DNA of 34,577 nucleotides from CAZEAN01 sp964510225 (GTDB taxonomy: Bacteria > Planctomycetota > Planctomycetia > Isosphaerales > Isosphaeraceae), in assembly GCA_964510225.1 (NCBI GenBank), contig CAZEAN010000061.1, forward strand, positions 1 through 34,577, written 5' to 3'. Every line of letters starts with the position of its first letter. Position 1 is the stretch's first letter. A model generated the notes under the pieces. It searched no databases, was not told where the DNA came from, and worked only from the letters and a program-made list of their open reading frames with translations. Below, in pieces: positions 8,146 to 15,996 of the stretch. Both the position numbers and the translations under genes were made by a program.

Positions 8146-8949
8146 ATGCACAGATTTCATGCTCGACGGCTTGCAGCAATCGTTGCTGCAACTTTCGCCA
8201 ATGCGCTCTTCTGCGCCACTTCTTTCGGTGTGGAGATCCCTATCTCCGCGCTGCTAGGCCCTGCTCCCACATTCGCTGGGGACGGCCTCCTCGCCTCGTA
8301 TTATGATGTCGACACCGTCACCAATCTCGGGGAAGCCGATGAGGTGATCGCTGCCACCACACCGAATGCTACCTTCAAATCAACGCTTATCGACTACACC
8401 CCTGGTGATGTCAACGTCATCGAAAGTGAGTCGACCATGCTCCAATCGTTCCTCGGTGGCGATGCCGCTGGGTTGGATCCTACCGCTCGGACTTCAACGG
8501 TCAACGGTTCTATCTTCTCATTCAGCGGTTTCATCCGGATTGACGAGAGCTTTGACCGCGATCTCTCAGACGATGGAATCGATGTCAACTTCAAGGTCGG
8601 CTCGGACGACGGTTTCCGACTCGTCATCGGTGGAGTTGAGGTTTCTTCATTCAACAGTCTCCGTAACTTCAATTTCAGTAACGGACATGCTGAATTCGCT
8701 GCAGCTGGCCTCTACTCGTTCGAGCTGATCTACTTCGAGAACACTGGCTTCGCAGGACTCGAATTCAACAGCAGTATTTCGGGTGGTCCAGACTCGGGGG
8801 CTCCGAGCGGTTCTGCTGGGATCCTTCCGGCCGATATCCTCTATTCCAGCCTTCCTCTTTCGACTCCCGAGCCTTCGAGCCTGTTGATGGCCGGAATGGG
8901 CTTGGCCGGTGCGTTCGGTTGCTACCGCTACACCCGTCGTCGTCGGTAA
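8146..8949 (+). CDS. PEP-CTERM surface protein
   Basis: A 267-residue exported protein. Residues 7-29 form a signal peptide (basic start, then LAAIVAATFANALFC). The C-terminus is a textbook PEP-CTERM sorting tag: PEP at 241-243 (STPEPSSLLMAG), a hydrophobic helix, and a basic end (YRYTRRRR). Such tags are processed by exosortases, none of which is encoded in this window. The middle part (GLLASYYDVD, later VGSDDGFRLVIGGV and YFENTGFAGLEF) resembles a PA14-like beta-sandwich, which often binds carbohydrate. The gene stands alone, with a hairpin on each side. Substrate or partner is unknown. Confidence 0.8.
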   Translation: MHRFHARRLAAIVAATFANALFCATSFGVEIPISALLGPAPTFAGDGLLASYYDVDTVTNLGEADEVIAATTPNATFKSTLIDYTPGDVNVIESESTMLQSFLGGDAAGLDPTARTSTVNGSIFSFSGFIRIDESFDRDLSDDGIDVNFKVGSDDGFRLVIGGVEVSSFNSLRNFNFSNGHAEFAAAGLYSFELIYFENTGFAGLEFNSSISGGPDSGAPSGSAGILPADILYSSLPLSTPEPSSLLMAGMGLAGAFGCYRYTRRRR

Positions 8950-9012
8950 GTCGATCCTCTCCATCAGGCTAGATCGCTCAACTTCCATGAGCGAAGCTCA
9001 GCAATGATCTTC

Positions 9013-9051
9013 AAGCCGCATCTGGTGGTTCATCTTATCCGGATGCGGCTT
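9013..9051. terminator. Hairpin terminator between convergent genes
   Basis: AAGCCGCATCTGG (9013-9025) pairs with CCGGATGCGGCTT (9039-9051), 13 bp with one G-T pair, in the 176-bp gap between the PEP-CTERM gene and the convergent dehydrogenase gene. It could serve both directions. Confidence 0.6.
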
Positions 9052-9125
9052 GTAAATATTCTGTCGTCGTGCAGCAGTATTAGCTTATCTGGGAAAATAG
9101 ATCTGATAAGCCTCTCACTCGAACC

Positions 9126-10196
9126 TTATGCTCCTGGAACGGTAACGCCGAGCTGATCAGCGAGTTCTTTCAATTTGGACCAATGGCCGTCGCTGAGCGG
9201 TATTCCCGATTTCGATCGGTCTGTGTAGGTCTGGTGCTCGGGATCACCCGGAAGCGTAATCTTCTCCACTCCGTCAACGGTGGGAGTATTCCGCACAAAT
9301 TGAGTCACGCCGTTCGATTCACGATTGAGTGTCTCTAGACCAGCAAACTGTCTGGGATCCAAGAGAAGGAAGAGGATGTTGTTACCTCGGGCCGGTGGGG
9401 CACCTTCATGACACGCTTTACCTCCGGAGAGTCCTCCAGCGAGGATATCAAGCACCAATCCGAGACCGAATCCTTTGTACGACTGAGCGCCACCCATCGG
9501 TAAGATCGAACCCTGGGGTTGATTGTAGAGGACGCTGGGATCGGTTGTTGGCTGGCCTTCAGCGTCGAGCAGCCACCCTTCCGGCACTGGTGTTTGATTG
9601 ATGTTGTACACCCGGACCTTTCCTTCAGCCGCGACACTGGTTCCAAAGTCAAGGATGACGGGTCGGTCGTTGGTGGGGATCCCCGCACAGAGCGGATTCG
9701 TTCCAAGTCGTGGTGCCTTTCCTCCAGGGGGGGCGACTCGTTGCCCTGCACCGTTGTTGTTCACGGTCGCAATGAGGACGAGGTTATGCTCGGCGGCTTT
9801 CTCGGCATATTCGCCGAGCCGCCCGATGTGCCCACACTCTCGGGCTGATCCTGCGGCGATCCCCAACTCCCGAGCCTTCGGAACTAAGAGTTCGAGAAGC
9901 CGGTGCGCCTGGACTTGTCCGAGACCCCACTGCCCATCAGCGAGAATCAGTCCCGGGGTCTCCTGAAGGACCTTCAGCGGAACGCCGACCTGGTAACTCC
10001 CCTCTTGTAGGAACCCGATATATTGTGGGAGCCGCATCAGACCGTGGGAATCGTGGCCTCGGAGATTAGCGCCGACTAATCCCTGGGCGACGACCTGGGC
10101 ATCGTCGTCCGGCACCCCCATAGTGTGGAGCAATCGGACGGCAAAATCGGTCAAATCGGACGCACTGAATGTGGGCACAGGGTCACCTCGGGCCAA
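9126..10196 (-). CDS. Malate/L-lactate dehydrogenase family (Ldh2/MDH2/YlbC type) oxidoreductase
   Basis: A 356-residue cytoplasmic NAD(P)-dependent 2-hydroxyacid dehydrogenase of the Ldh2 fold, which is not the classical Rossmann LDH. Recognisable parts are GHDSHGLMRLPQY (47-59), the segment ECGHIGRLGEYAEKAA with the conserved His, the nucleotide loop VNNNGAGQRVAPPGG, and LGTNPLCAGIP. The length is normal. Known relatives act on malate, lactate, ureidoglycolate or 2,3-diketogulonate, and the substrate here cannot be read from the sequence. The gene diverges from the aldose epimerase gene across 239 bp, so shared carbohydrate metabolism is possible but unproven. Confidence 0.85.
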   Translation of the reverse strand: MARGDPVPTFSASDLTDFAVRLLHTMGVPDDDAQVVAQGLVGANLRGHDSHGLMRLPQYIGFLQEGSYQVGVPLKVLQETPGLILADGQWGLGQVQAHRLLELLVPKARELGIAAGSARECGHIGRLGEYAEKAAEHNLVLIATVNNNGAGQRVAPPGGKAPRLGTNPLCAGIPTNDRPVILDFGTSVAAEGKVRVYNINQTPVPEGWLLDAEGQPTTDPSVLYNQPQGSILPMGGAQSYKGFGLGLVLDILAGGLSGGKACHEGAPPARGNNILFLLLDPRQFAGLETLNRESNGVTQFVRNTPTVDGVEKITLPGDPEHQTYTDRSKSGIPLSDGHWSKLKELADQLGVTVPGA

Positions 10197-10435
10197 TGAT
10201 TGTCAACAGGTGACATGGTGATGAATGGCCCGGTTGTAGCCCCAGAGCGTCTCGAAAACAAGCACCAGGTGATCAAGAACGACCGTTGGGTAGCCCTTAA
10301 GAATGGCCCATCAGATCTATTTATGATTATTTGACAATCGAGGATTCACCGCTTGCGAAGCGGGCTTCAGACGATTCCAATCGAAAGATCAAACGAGAAA
10401 TAACGTTGAAGAGGAAGTGTCAGGGAGCAAGAACA

Positions 10436-11437
10436 ATGAGTCATCAAATCCGGACTGAGCAACGTGGTGATCGAGAGATCCTGACCATGGTCAACGATGC
10501 CTCAGGAGCCGAAGCATCACTGATTCCGTCGTATGGGTTTAATCTGTTCGACTTGAAACTGCCGGCTGCCGGTGCGCCTCGCTCCTTGGTTGTGACCGGA
10601 AAGGACTGGGAGGCCAATCCCGAACGCCCTGCACGCCATGGATTTCCCGTTCTTTTCCCTTTTCCAAACCGGATTCGGAACGGTCAGTTCCACTGGAACG
10701 GATCCGATTATCAGCTCCCTTTGACCAAGCCACCGCACGCCATCCACGGCTTTGCGCTCGATGCCGGGTGGAGTGTAATCGATCAGGTCTCGGGCGACGA
10801 TTTTGCTTCGATAACAGGTCGATTTGATCTTGTGGCAACCGATGGAGCAGGCAATCCTCGATGGCCGGGCTCGGGATCACTCACCATTCGTTATCAGCTC
10901 GGAGAGCGATCGATTCGACTCGAAGCAACCGTCAGCAACACATCCGACGTCCCTCTTCCGTTCGGACTCGGCTTTCATCCGTACTTCCGCCTCCCCTTCG
11001 AAGCCGGCGGTGACTTATCGAAAACAAAAGTCATCATCCCGGCTGCCAAGCAGTGGGTCCTTAAAGAGACGATCCCGACCGGTGAAATCCTCGACGTTGA
11101 CAATCGGATCGATTTTCGGAGAGGGAAATCCATGGCGGGGCTCCAGGTTGACGATGTCCTGACGGGCCTCCTCCCTGATCAGGATGGTCAGGTGATCTGC
11201 CGACTCATCGACGAAGGTATCGGCGCTGAGTTTCAGATTCGATTCCTCGCGGAGGACTTCCGTGAGCTTGTTGTCTTTACACCGCAAGGTACTGACGGCG
11301 TCATCGCTGTCGAACCGTACACCCAAACAACAGATGCAATCAACCTACAAGCAATCGGTGTTGACGCTGGACTCCGTATCGTTGAACCGGGAGCCTCGAC
11401 AGCATTCCAAGTGGTGATGGAAACCATCGATCCCTAA
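10436..11437 (+). CDS. Aldose 1-epimerase (galactose mutarotase family)
   Basis: The start is ATG 10436 with GGGAG at 10423-10427; the upstream in-frame TTG at 10331 would add a basic, unlikely extension. The 333-residue product interconverts alpha and beta anomers of aldoses. It carries the family landmarks FPFPNRIRNGQF (about 74-85), HAIHGFALDAGW (101-112) with a catalytic-type His, GLGFHPYFRLPF with the second His, and a C-terminal VVFTPQGTDGVIAVEPYT containing the catalytic Glu. No signal peptide is present, so it acts in the cytoplasm. It is convergent with moaD, 26 bp apart. It may be a GalM or a broader hexose-6-phosphate mutarotase relative. Confidence 0.85.
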   Translation: MSHQIRTEQRGDREILTMVNDASGAEASLIPSYGFNLFDLKLPAAGAPRSLVVTGKDWEANPERPARHGFPVLFPFPNRIRNGQFHWNGSDYQLPLTKPPHAIHGFALDAGWSVIDQVSGDDFASITGRFDLVATDGAGNPRWPGSGSLTIRYQLGERSIRLEATVSNTSDVPLPFGLGFHPYFRLPFEAGGDLSKTKVIIPAAKQWVLKETIPTGEILDVDNRIDFRRGKSMAGLQVDDVLTGLLPDQDGQVICRLIDEGIGAEFQIRFLAEDFRELVVFTPQGTDGVIAVEPYTQTTDAINLQAIGVDAGLRIVEPGASTAFQVVMETIDP

Positions 11438-11463
11438 GGGAGCTTCTGAAGTCTGGAGGACAC

Positions 11464-11712
11464 TCAGCCTCCGCTCACTGGCGGGATCAACGCGACTTCA
11501 TCCTGATCATCCAACAACTGATCCTCCTCAGCATAGTCATTGTTGACCGCGATCATCGTCCGTTCCAAGATCGGCCGGAGCTGGGGATAGTGTTCTCCGA
11601 TCGCCCGTTTCAAGTCCGTGACTCGGGCCGATTCTGTTAATTGCACCTTAATCTCAGGGGCGCCCGCAAGTTCTCGGGCGATTGCGAAGAGACGGATGGT
11701 CAGTATCATCAT
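11464..11712 (-). CDS. moaD: Molybdopterin synthase small subunit, MoaD/ThiS family sulfur carrier
   Basis: The frame is open further upstream, but the conserved ubiquitin-like fold begins at the paired Met codons at 11712/11709 (MMILTIRLFAIAREL). The resulting 82-residue protein is normal for MoaD. It ends in PPVSGG, the C-terminal Gly-Gly that is adenylated by MoeB and then carries sulfur as a thiocarboxylate to MoaE during molybdopterin synthesis. The LFAIARELAGAPE stretch is typical of MoaD rather than ThiS. No other moa gene is in the window. It diverges from uvrA across 116 bp. Confidence 0.85.
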   Translation of the reverse strand: MMILTIRLFAIARELAGAPEIKVQLTESARVTDLKRAIGEHYPQLRPILERTMIAVNNDYAEEDQLLDDQDEVALIPPVSGG

Positions 11713-11828
11713 GCCCGGTTTTCTGTTGATCCATATCGTCACGTTGTCGAATCTAGAATGAACCCGACTCGATAGTCTGATCGGTCCCAAGGAGGACCGC
11801 AATTGCAGAGAAGGATCGGATCCGAAGG

Positions 11829-14684
11829 ATGGAGTATTCAGGACCGGAATCAGCCGAGCCAACAGCAGCCAAAGCATCAGAACTTGGGCCAGTAATCCGG
11901 ATCCGAGGCGCACGGACCCACAATCTCAAGGCGGTCGACGTCGATATTCCGCGCAATCGCTTAGTGGTTCTCACAGGGGTCTCCGGGTCAGGGAAGAGTT
12001 CTCTAGCGTTCGATACGATTTTTGCAGAAGGACAGCGACGCTATATCGAAGGCCTCTCTTCCTTCGCCCGACAGTTCCTCGATCAACTCGAGCCACCCGA
12101 CGTCGACCTCATCGAAGGGTTACCTCCGACAGTTGCAATCGACCAACGACGGGGCGGAGCGAATCCCCGGAGCACCATCGCCACGATCACTGAAATCCAC
12201 GACTACCTCCGGTTGCTCTACGCCCGGACTGGAACGCCACACTGCCCGAATTGTGGCGTTCCGATTCAGTCCCAGACTGCCGAACAGGTAGTCGAGGGGG
12301 TCCTAGGTCTTGGCGAACGTCGCAAAGTGATCCTGCTCGCCTCACTCGTCCGAGGAAAGAAAGGGGGACACCTCGACGCCTTCGAAGCGATCCGACGTGC
12401 GGGTTTAATCCGTGCCCGAGTCGATCGAGAACAGGTGGAGTTGACCGGCGAACCTCTTAACCTTGACAAGTCGAAACCACATGATATCGAGGCAGTGATC
12501 GACCGCCTCGTCGTCCGGGAAGGAATCCGTGCCCGCCTTGCCGATAGTGTCGACCTCGGATTGAAGCTTGGAGATGGTACCTTAATCATTGCAGTGCAGC
12601 ATGATGATGGTCATTGGGAAGACAGTGCATTCAGCACAAAACTCGCGTGCCCCCAGTGTGGTCTCGGGATTGTGGAGATCGAGCCGAGGACCTTCAGCTT
12701 CAACAGTCCTTACGGTGCCTGTACTTCCTGTGGTGGTCTCGGTAGTATCCGAGAGTTCGACCCGAAGAAACTCCTCACAGATCCTCAAAAGTCATTCTTC
12801 GAGACTCTGGAAGCGTTCAAAAAATCGCTGACACCCGCAATGGTCAAGCATGTCGAGAGTAAACTCTCTGTCGCCCAATTCCTGTCAGATCACTCGCTCA
12901 CTGGGACGGAAGCAATCGCGACGTGGCCTCACTCCACACTTCAGGACTTCCTCGGAACTAAGCAGAAGAGCCCGGGTAACGGATGTCCTGGACTGATCCC
13001 AACGCTGGAGATGATCCTTAGCGAGGGTCGAGAACGTCAGGTTGAAGCACTAGAAGCGTTCCGGAGCAATTTCCCATGTCCTGAGTGTGCAGGTAGTCGA
13101 CTCCGTCCGGAAGCACGTGCAGTTACCATCGGCGACTTAGCGATCCACCAGTTGACTTCTTACTCCATCGACGACGCAGGATCGCGCTTGGCAACGATGA
13201 GTTTCGATCCTGCACTTCAAGACGTAGCACTGCCACTCGTCGCCGAGGTGCAGCGTCGACTTGGCTTTCTCAGCGACGTTGGACTTGGCTATCTCACACT
13301 GGACCGAGGCGCTCAGACTCTATCTGGTGGTGAACTTCAGCGGGCACGACTCGCATCACACCTGGGATCAGGGCTAGTTGGTGCCTGCTTCGTCCTTGAC
13401 GAGCCAACCGCAGGCCTCCATCCGCGTGACACTGATCGTCTCCTGGAGTGCCTGCAACGCCTCCGCGACCGTGGCAACACTGTCCTCGTAGTGGAGCATG
13501 ATGAAGCAACGATGGTTGCTGCGGATTGGTTGATCGATCTTGGGCCTGGTGCCGGTCCATTGGGAGGGCACATCACTGCCGAAGGAAGGCCCCACGAACT
13601 CATTAAGAACTCTAACAATCAATCAGCGACGCTCCAATTCCTCTCCAACAAAGTGAAGGGTACTGGACATCAAATCCTGGGCCAAGATCGGCTCCAGCAG
13701 AGCCCTGGTTCGATTAAGATCACGGGAGCCTCAAAACACAATCTCAAGAAGCTCGACGTGCAGATCCCTCTCGGTACCCTAACGGCAGTATCGGGAGTCA
13801 GCGGTTCGGGAAAAAGCACGCTCATATTAGAGGTCTTCAGTCCTGCTGTTCAACGCTTCTTAGAGGGAGGACCTCCTCAGTCGGATAGCTATCGATCGAT
13901 TGACGGACTCGATCAAATCGACAAATCGATCGTCGTCGACCAATCCCCGATCGGGCGCACTCCGCGATCAACCCCAGCGACCTACACTGGGGTGATTGAT
14001 CCAATCCGCAAAATCTTCGCCACCACTCGCGAGGCGCGGATCCGTGGTTATGGACCACAACGGTTCAGCTACAACTCGAAGGAAGGACGCTGTGCCCGTT
14101 GCGAGGGGCTTGGTGTCCGAAAGCTCGAAATGACCTTCCTTCCCGATCTCTACGTTATCTGTGAATCATGCCGAGGGCTTCGGTTCAATCAAACTACATC
14201 GGCAATCCGTTTCAAAGGACGATCAATCGGCGAGGTCCTCCACTACCGTGTTGACGATGCGATCGAACTCTTCGCTCACGTACCAAGTGTCTTGAAGAAG
14301 CTTCAGTCACTCCAAGAGGCGGGCCTTGGTTACCTCACTCTCGGTCAGTCAAGCACAACTCTCTCCGGGGGTGAGGCCCAACGAGTAAAGCTCGCCACAG
14401 AACTCAGTCGACCTGCAACGGGTCGCACCTTGTATATCCTCGATGAGCCGACAACCGGCCTCCATTTCTCTGATGTGGAAAAGCTCCTCCAACTCCTACA
14501 CCGCCTCGCGAACTTGGGCAACACAGTCGTTGTGATTGAACACCATCCGCAGATTCTCCGCGAGGCCGACTGGTTGATCGATCTTGGGCCTGAAGGAGGA
14601 GAGGGAGGCGGTTCATTAGTGGTGATGGGGCCACCTTCAGTGGTCGCCGCGACTCCAGAGAGTCAGACAGGACGGTATCTCTGA
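11829..14684 (+). CDS. uvrA: Excinuclease ABC subunit A (UvrA)
   Basis: UvrA is the DNA-damage-sensing ATPase of nucleotide excision repair. The 951-residue product has the two ABC modules expected. The first has Walker A GVSGSGKSS (50-58), signature LSGGE (498-502) and a Walker B segment with DEPTAGLH from 524. The second has Walker A GVSGSGKST (656-664), signature from 845 and DEPTTGLH from 872. Zinc-finger pairs are CPQCG with CTSCGG, and CARCEG with CESCRG. The UvrB-binding region is recognisable (VRGKKGGHLDAF, RLVVREGIRARLADSV). The first module reads DEPTAGLH where most UvrA read DEPSIGLH, so it may be a paralogue of the main UvrA. Its stop directly abuts that of the convergent hydrolase. 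Confidence 0.9.
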   Translation: MEYSGPESAEPTAAKASELGPVIRIRGARTHNLKAVDVDIPRNRLVVLTGVSGSGKSSLAFDTIFAEGQRRYIEGLSSFARQFLDQLEPPDVDLIEGLPPTVAIDQRRGGANPRSTIATITEIHDYLRLLYARTGTPHCPNCGVPIQSQTAEQVVEGVLGLGERRKVILLASLVRGKKGGHLDAFEAIRRAGLIRARVDREQVELTGEPLNLDKSKPHDIEAVIDRLVVREGIRARLADSVDLGLKLGDGTLIIAVQHDDGHWEDSAFSTKLACPQCGLGIVEIEPRTFSFNSPYGACTSCGGLGSIREFDPKKLLTDPQKSFFETLEAFKKSLTPAMVKHVESKLSVAQFLSDHSLTGTEAIATWPHSTLQDFLGTKQKSPGNGCPGLIPTLEMILSEGRERQVEALEAFRSNFPCPECAGSRLRPEARAVTIGDLAIHQLTSYSIDDAGSRLATMSFDPALQDVALPLVAEVQRRLGFLSDVGLGYLTLDRGAQTLSGGELQRARLASHLGSGLVGACFVLDEPTAGLHPRDTDRLLECLQRLRDRGNTVLVVEHDEATMVAADWLIDLGPGAGPLGGHITAEGRPHELIKNSNNQSATLQFLSNKVKGTGHQILGQDRLQQSPGSIKITGASKHNLKKLDVQIPLGTLTAVSGVSGSGKSTLILEVFSPAVQRFLEGGPPQSDSYRSIDGLDQIDKSIVVDQSPIGRTPRSTPATYTGVIDPIRKIFATTREARIRGYGPQRFSYNSKEGRCARCEGLGVRKLEMTFLPDLYVICESCRGLRFNQTTSAIRFKGRSIGEVLHYRVDDAIELFAHVPSVLKKLQSLQEAGLGYLTLGQSSTTLSGGEAQRVKLATELSRPATGRTLYILDEPTTGLHFSDVEKLLQLLHRLANLGNTVVVIEHHPQILREADWLIDLGPEGGEGGGSLVVMGPPSVVAATPESQTGRYL

Positions 14685-15587
14685 TCATTGAAGCGCATTC
14701 TTGAAGAAGCTGTCTACTAATTCTATGTACTTCACCGGATTATCGAGATACGCTTCAGTGTGCTCGACTCCGGACAAAGTCACGAGTTGACATGCGGGAC
14801 CGACTTTCTTTGCAATCGCCCTCCCCTGCTCCACGGGAACGATTGAATCCGCCTCACCGTGGATCAAGAGCATAGGGCGGTCTCCCCAACCTCCAGCACT
14901 TTGGATAGGAACCAGGTCCTTTGTCCGAACACCGAAGACGTGGTCGGCCGCAGAAATGATTCCTGGATTAAAGAATGAAGGTAATCCACTATGGAGGGTC
15001 AGCTGATCATCGAGGAGGCTCGGCAGATCGCCGTAGGGACTGTCCAGAACAGCCGCGTTGATTTCCTGATTCCGGAGCGCTTCGAGAAGGATCGTTGATG
15101 CGCCCATTGAATAACCAAGCCAACCAACATGGTCAGACTCAAAGCCGTTCTGATTGGCCCACCGTAACACTGCACGGAGATCTTCACGTTCAGTTCGGCC
15201 CATCGATAGTCGGGAAGGATCACTTTCACCATGCCCTCTGAGATCGAAGAGGAGCACAGCATAGCCAGCGCGATGAAGGTCAACACCGAGCCTTGCCATT
15301 TCTTCCCAGGACATCTTCATACCATGTACCGTGACGATCAACTGCTTGCTGATTTCGGCAGGAAGGTACCATCCTCGGAGCGTTAAACCATCGGAAGTCA
15401 CCGTTTCCCAACGAACCGCTTCGCTACCGAGCCTGATCTGGGGTGGATGGTTGGTCGGACTTGTCAAGACATGAGCCGAGTAGATGGCAATCCCGACATA
15501 AGCGATCGCGACAATGAGGGCAATTATCAGCAAGGCCACGATCGAGAATCGTGCAATCGGACGTCGATAGCTAAGCGTTCCTGTCAT
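14685..15587 (-). CDS. Membrane-anchored alpha/beta hydrolase
   Basis: A 300-residue protein with one N-terminal transmembrane helix (residues 15-38, IVALLIIALIVAIAYVGIAI), so the catalytic domain is probably outside the cytoplasm. The alpha/beta hydrolase triad can be assigned: nucleophile Ser160 in GYSMGAS, Asp247 in HGEADSIVP and His276 in GVEHTEAY. An oxyanion-type loop is seen at VHGMK (88-91) and the strand LLFDLRGHGES is typical. Relatives are annotated as serine aminopeptidase-like or acyl hydrolases. The substrate is unknown. It is tail-to-tail with uvrA with no spacer. Confidence 0.85.
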   Translation of the reverse strand: MTGTLSYRRPIARFSIVALLIIALIVAIAYVGIAIYSAHVLTSPTNHPPQIRLGSEAVRWETVTSDGLTLRGWYLPAEISKQLIVTVHGMKMSWEEMARLGVDLHRAGYAVLLFDLRGHGESDPSRLSMGRTEREDLRAVLRWANQNGFESDHVGWLGYSMGASTILLEALRNQEINAAVLDSPYGDLPSLLDDQLTLHSGLPSFFNPGIISAADHVFGVRTKDLVPIQSAGGWGDRPMLLIHGEADSIVPVEQGRAIAKKVGPACQLVTLSGVEHTEAYLDNPVKYIELVDSFFKNALQ

Positions 15588-15996
15588 TGCATCGGCCCCT
15601 TGTTCATCACGGGCGGTACGGTTGCGATCTCTGATCGTAACTCGAGAGACTCTTCGAACGCTGCGAGTGTGCTCAGTTCTCAGTCGAGTCTCTGACTCGT
15701 GTATCCGATCGCTGGAATCTATTGGTGGAGTGTACCCAGACGATCCAACGTTCAGTTGACTCGGCAGACTCAGAAACTTTGTCGCAACGCCGCCTCATAA
15801 TTACCAGAGGTAGGCACTATTTGTCTTCTCCAAGTTGCTTTGACCATCACATTACAGAGCACTTCAGGATCTCTCGGAGCTTCTATTGCACAAGACTCAA
15901 CTTCTGGTGGAACAAGATCGAGCATAATCTGTTTTGCCAGATCACCCGCATTAAGCCTGACGTTCCGTCAACGATCGATGATCCTCAGTCGTTCGT
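15588..15996. other. Intergenic stretch between the glycosidase-like and hydrolase genes
   Basis: A 409-bp gap on the minus-strand side. The only candidate inside is a short minus-strand reading frame (15770-15925), listed separately. No terminator-grade hairpin or clear promoter was found. Confidence 0.4.
15770..15925 (-). CDS. Possible small protein of 51 residues (doubtful)
   Basis: A minus-strand frame from ATG 15925 to TGA at 15770-15772, open further upstream to about 15967. The translation begins MLDLVPPEVESCAIEAPRDP and ends AALRQSF. The composition looks protein-like and slightly amphipathic, but codon use includes several AGA and ATA codons unlike the neighbours and there is no good ribosome-binding site. 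It could be a small gene, a relic or chance. The family is not recognised. Confidence 0.2.
   Translation of the reverse strand: MLDLVPPEVESCAIEAPRDPEVLCNVMVKATWRRQIVPTSGNYEAALRQSF

Noticed and set aside
10331..10336. Perfect TTGACA upstream of the aldose epimerase gene
   Set aside because: No -10-like box lies 16-18 bp downstream; a GC-rich hairpin is there instead.
14682..14687. Abutting stop codons of uvrA and the hydrolase gene
   Set aside because: The zero-spacer convergence is real but common in compact genomes and implies no special function.
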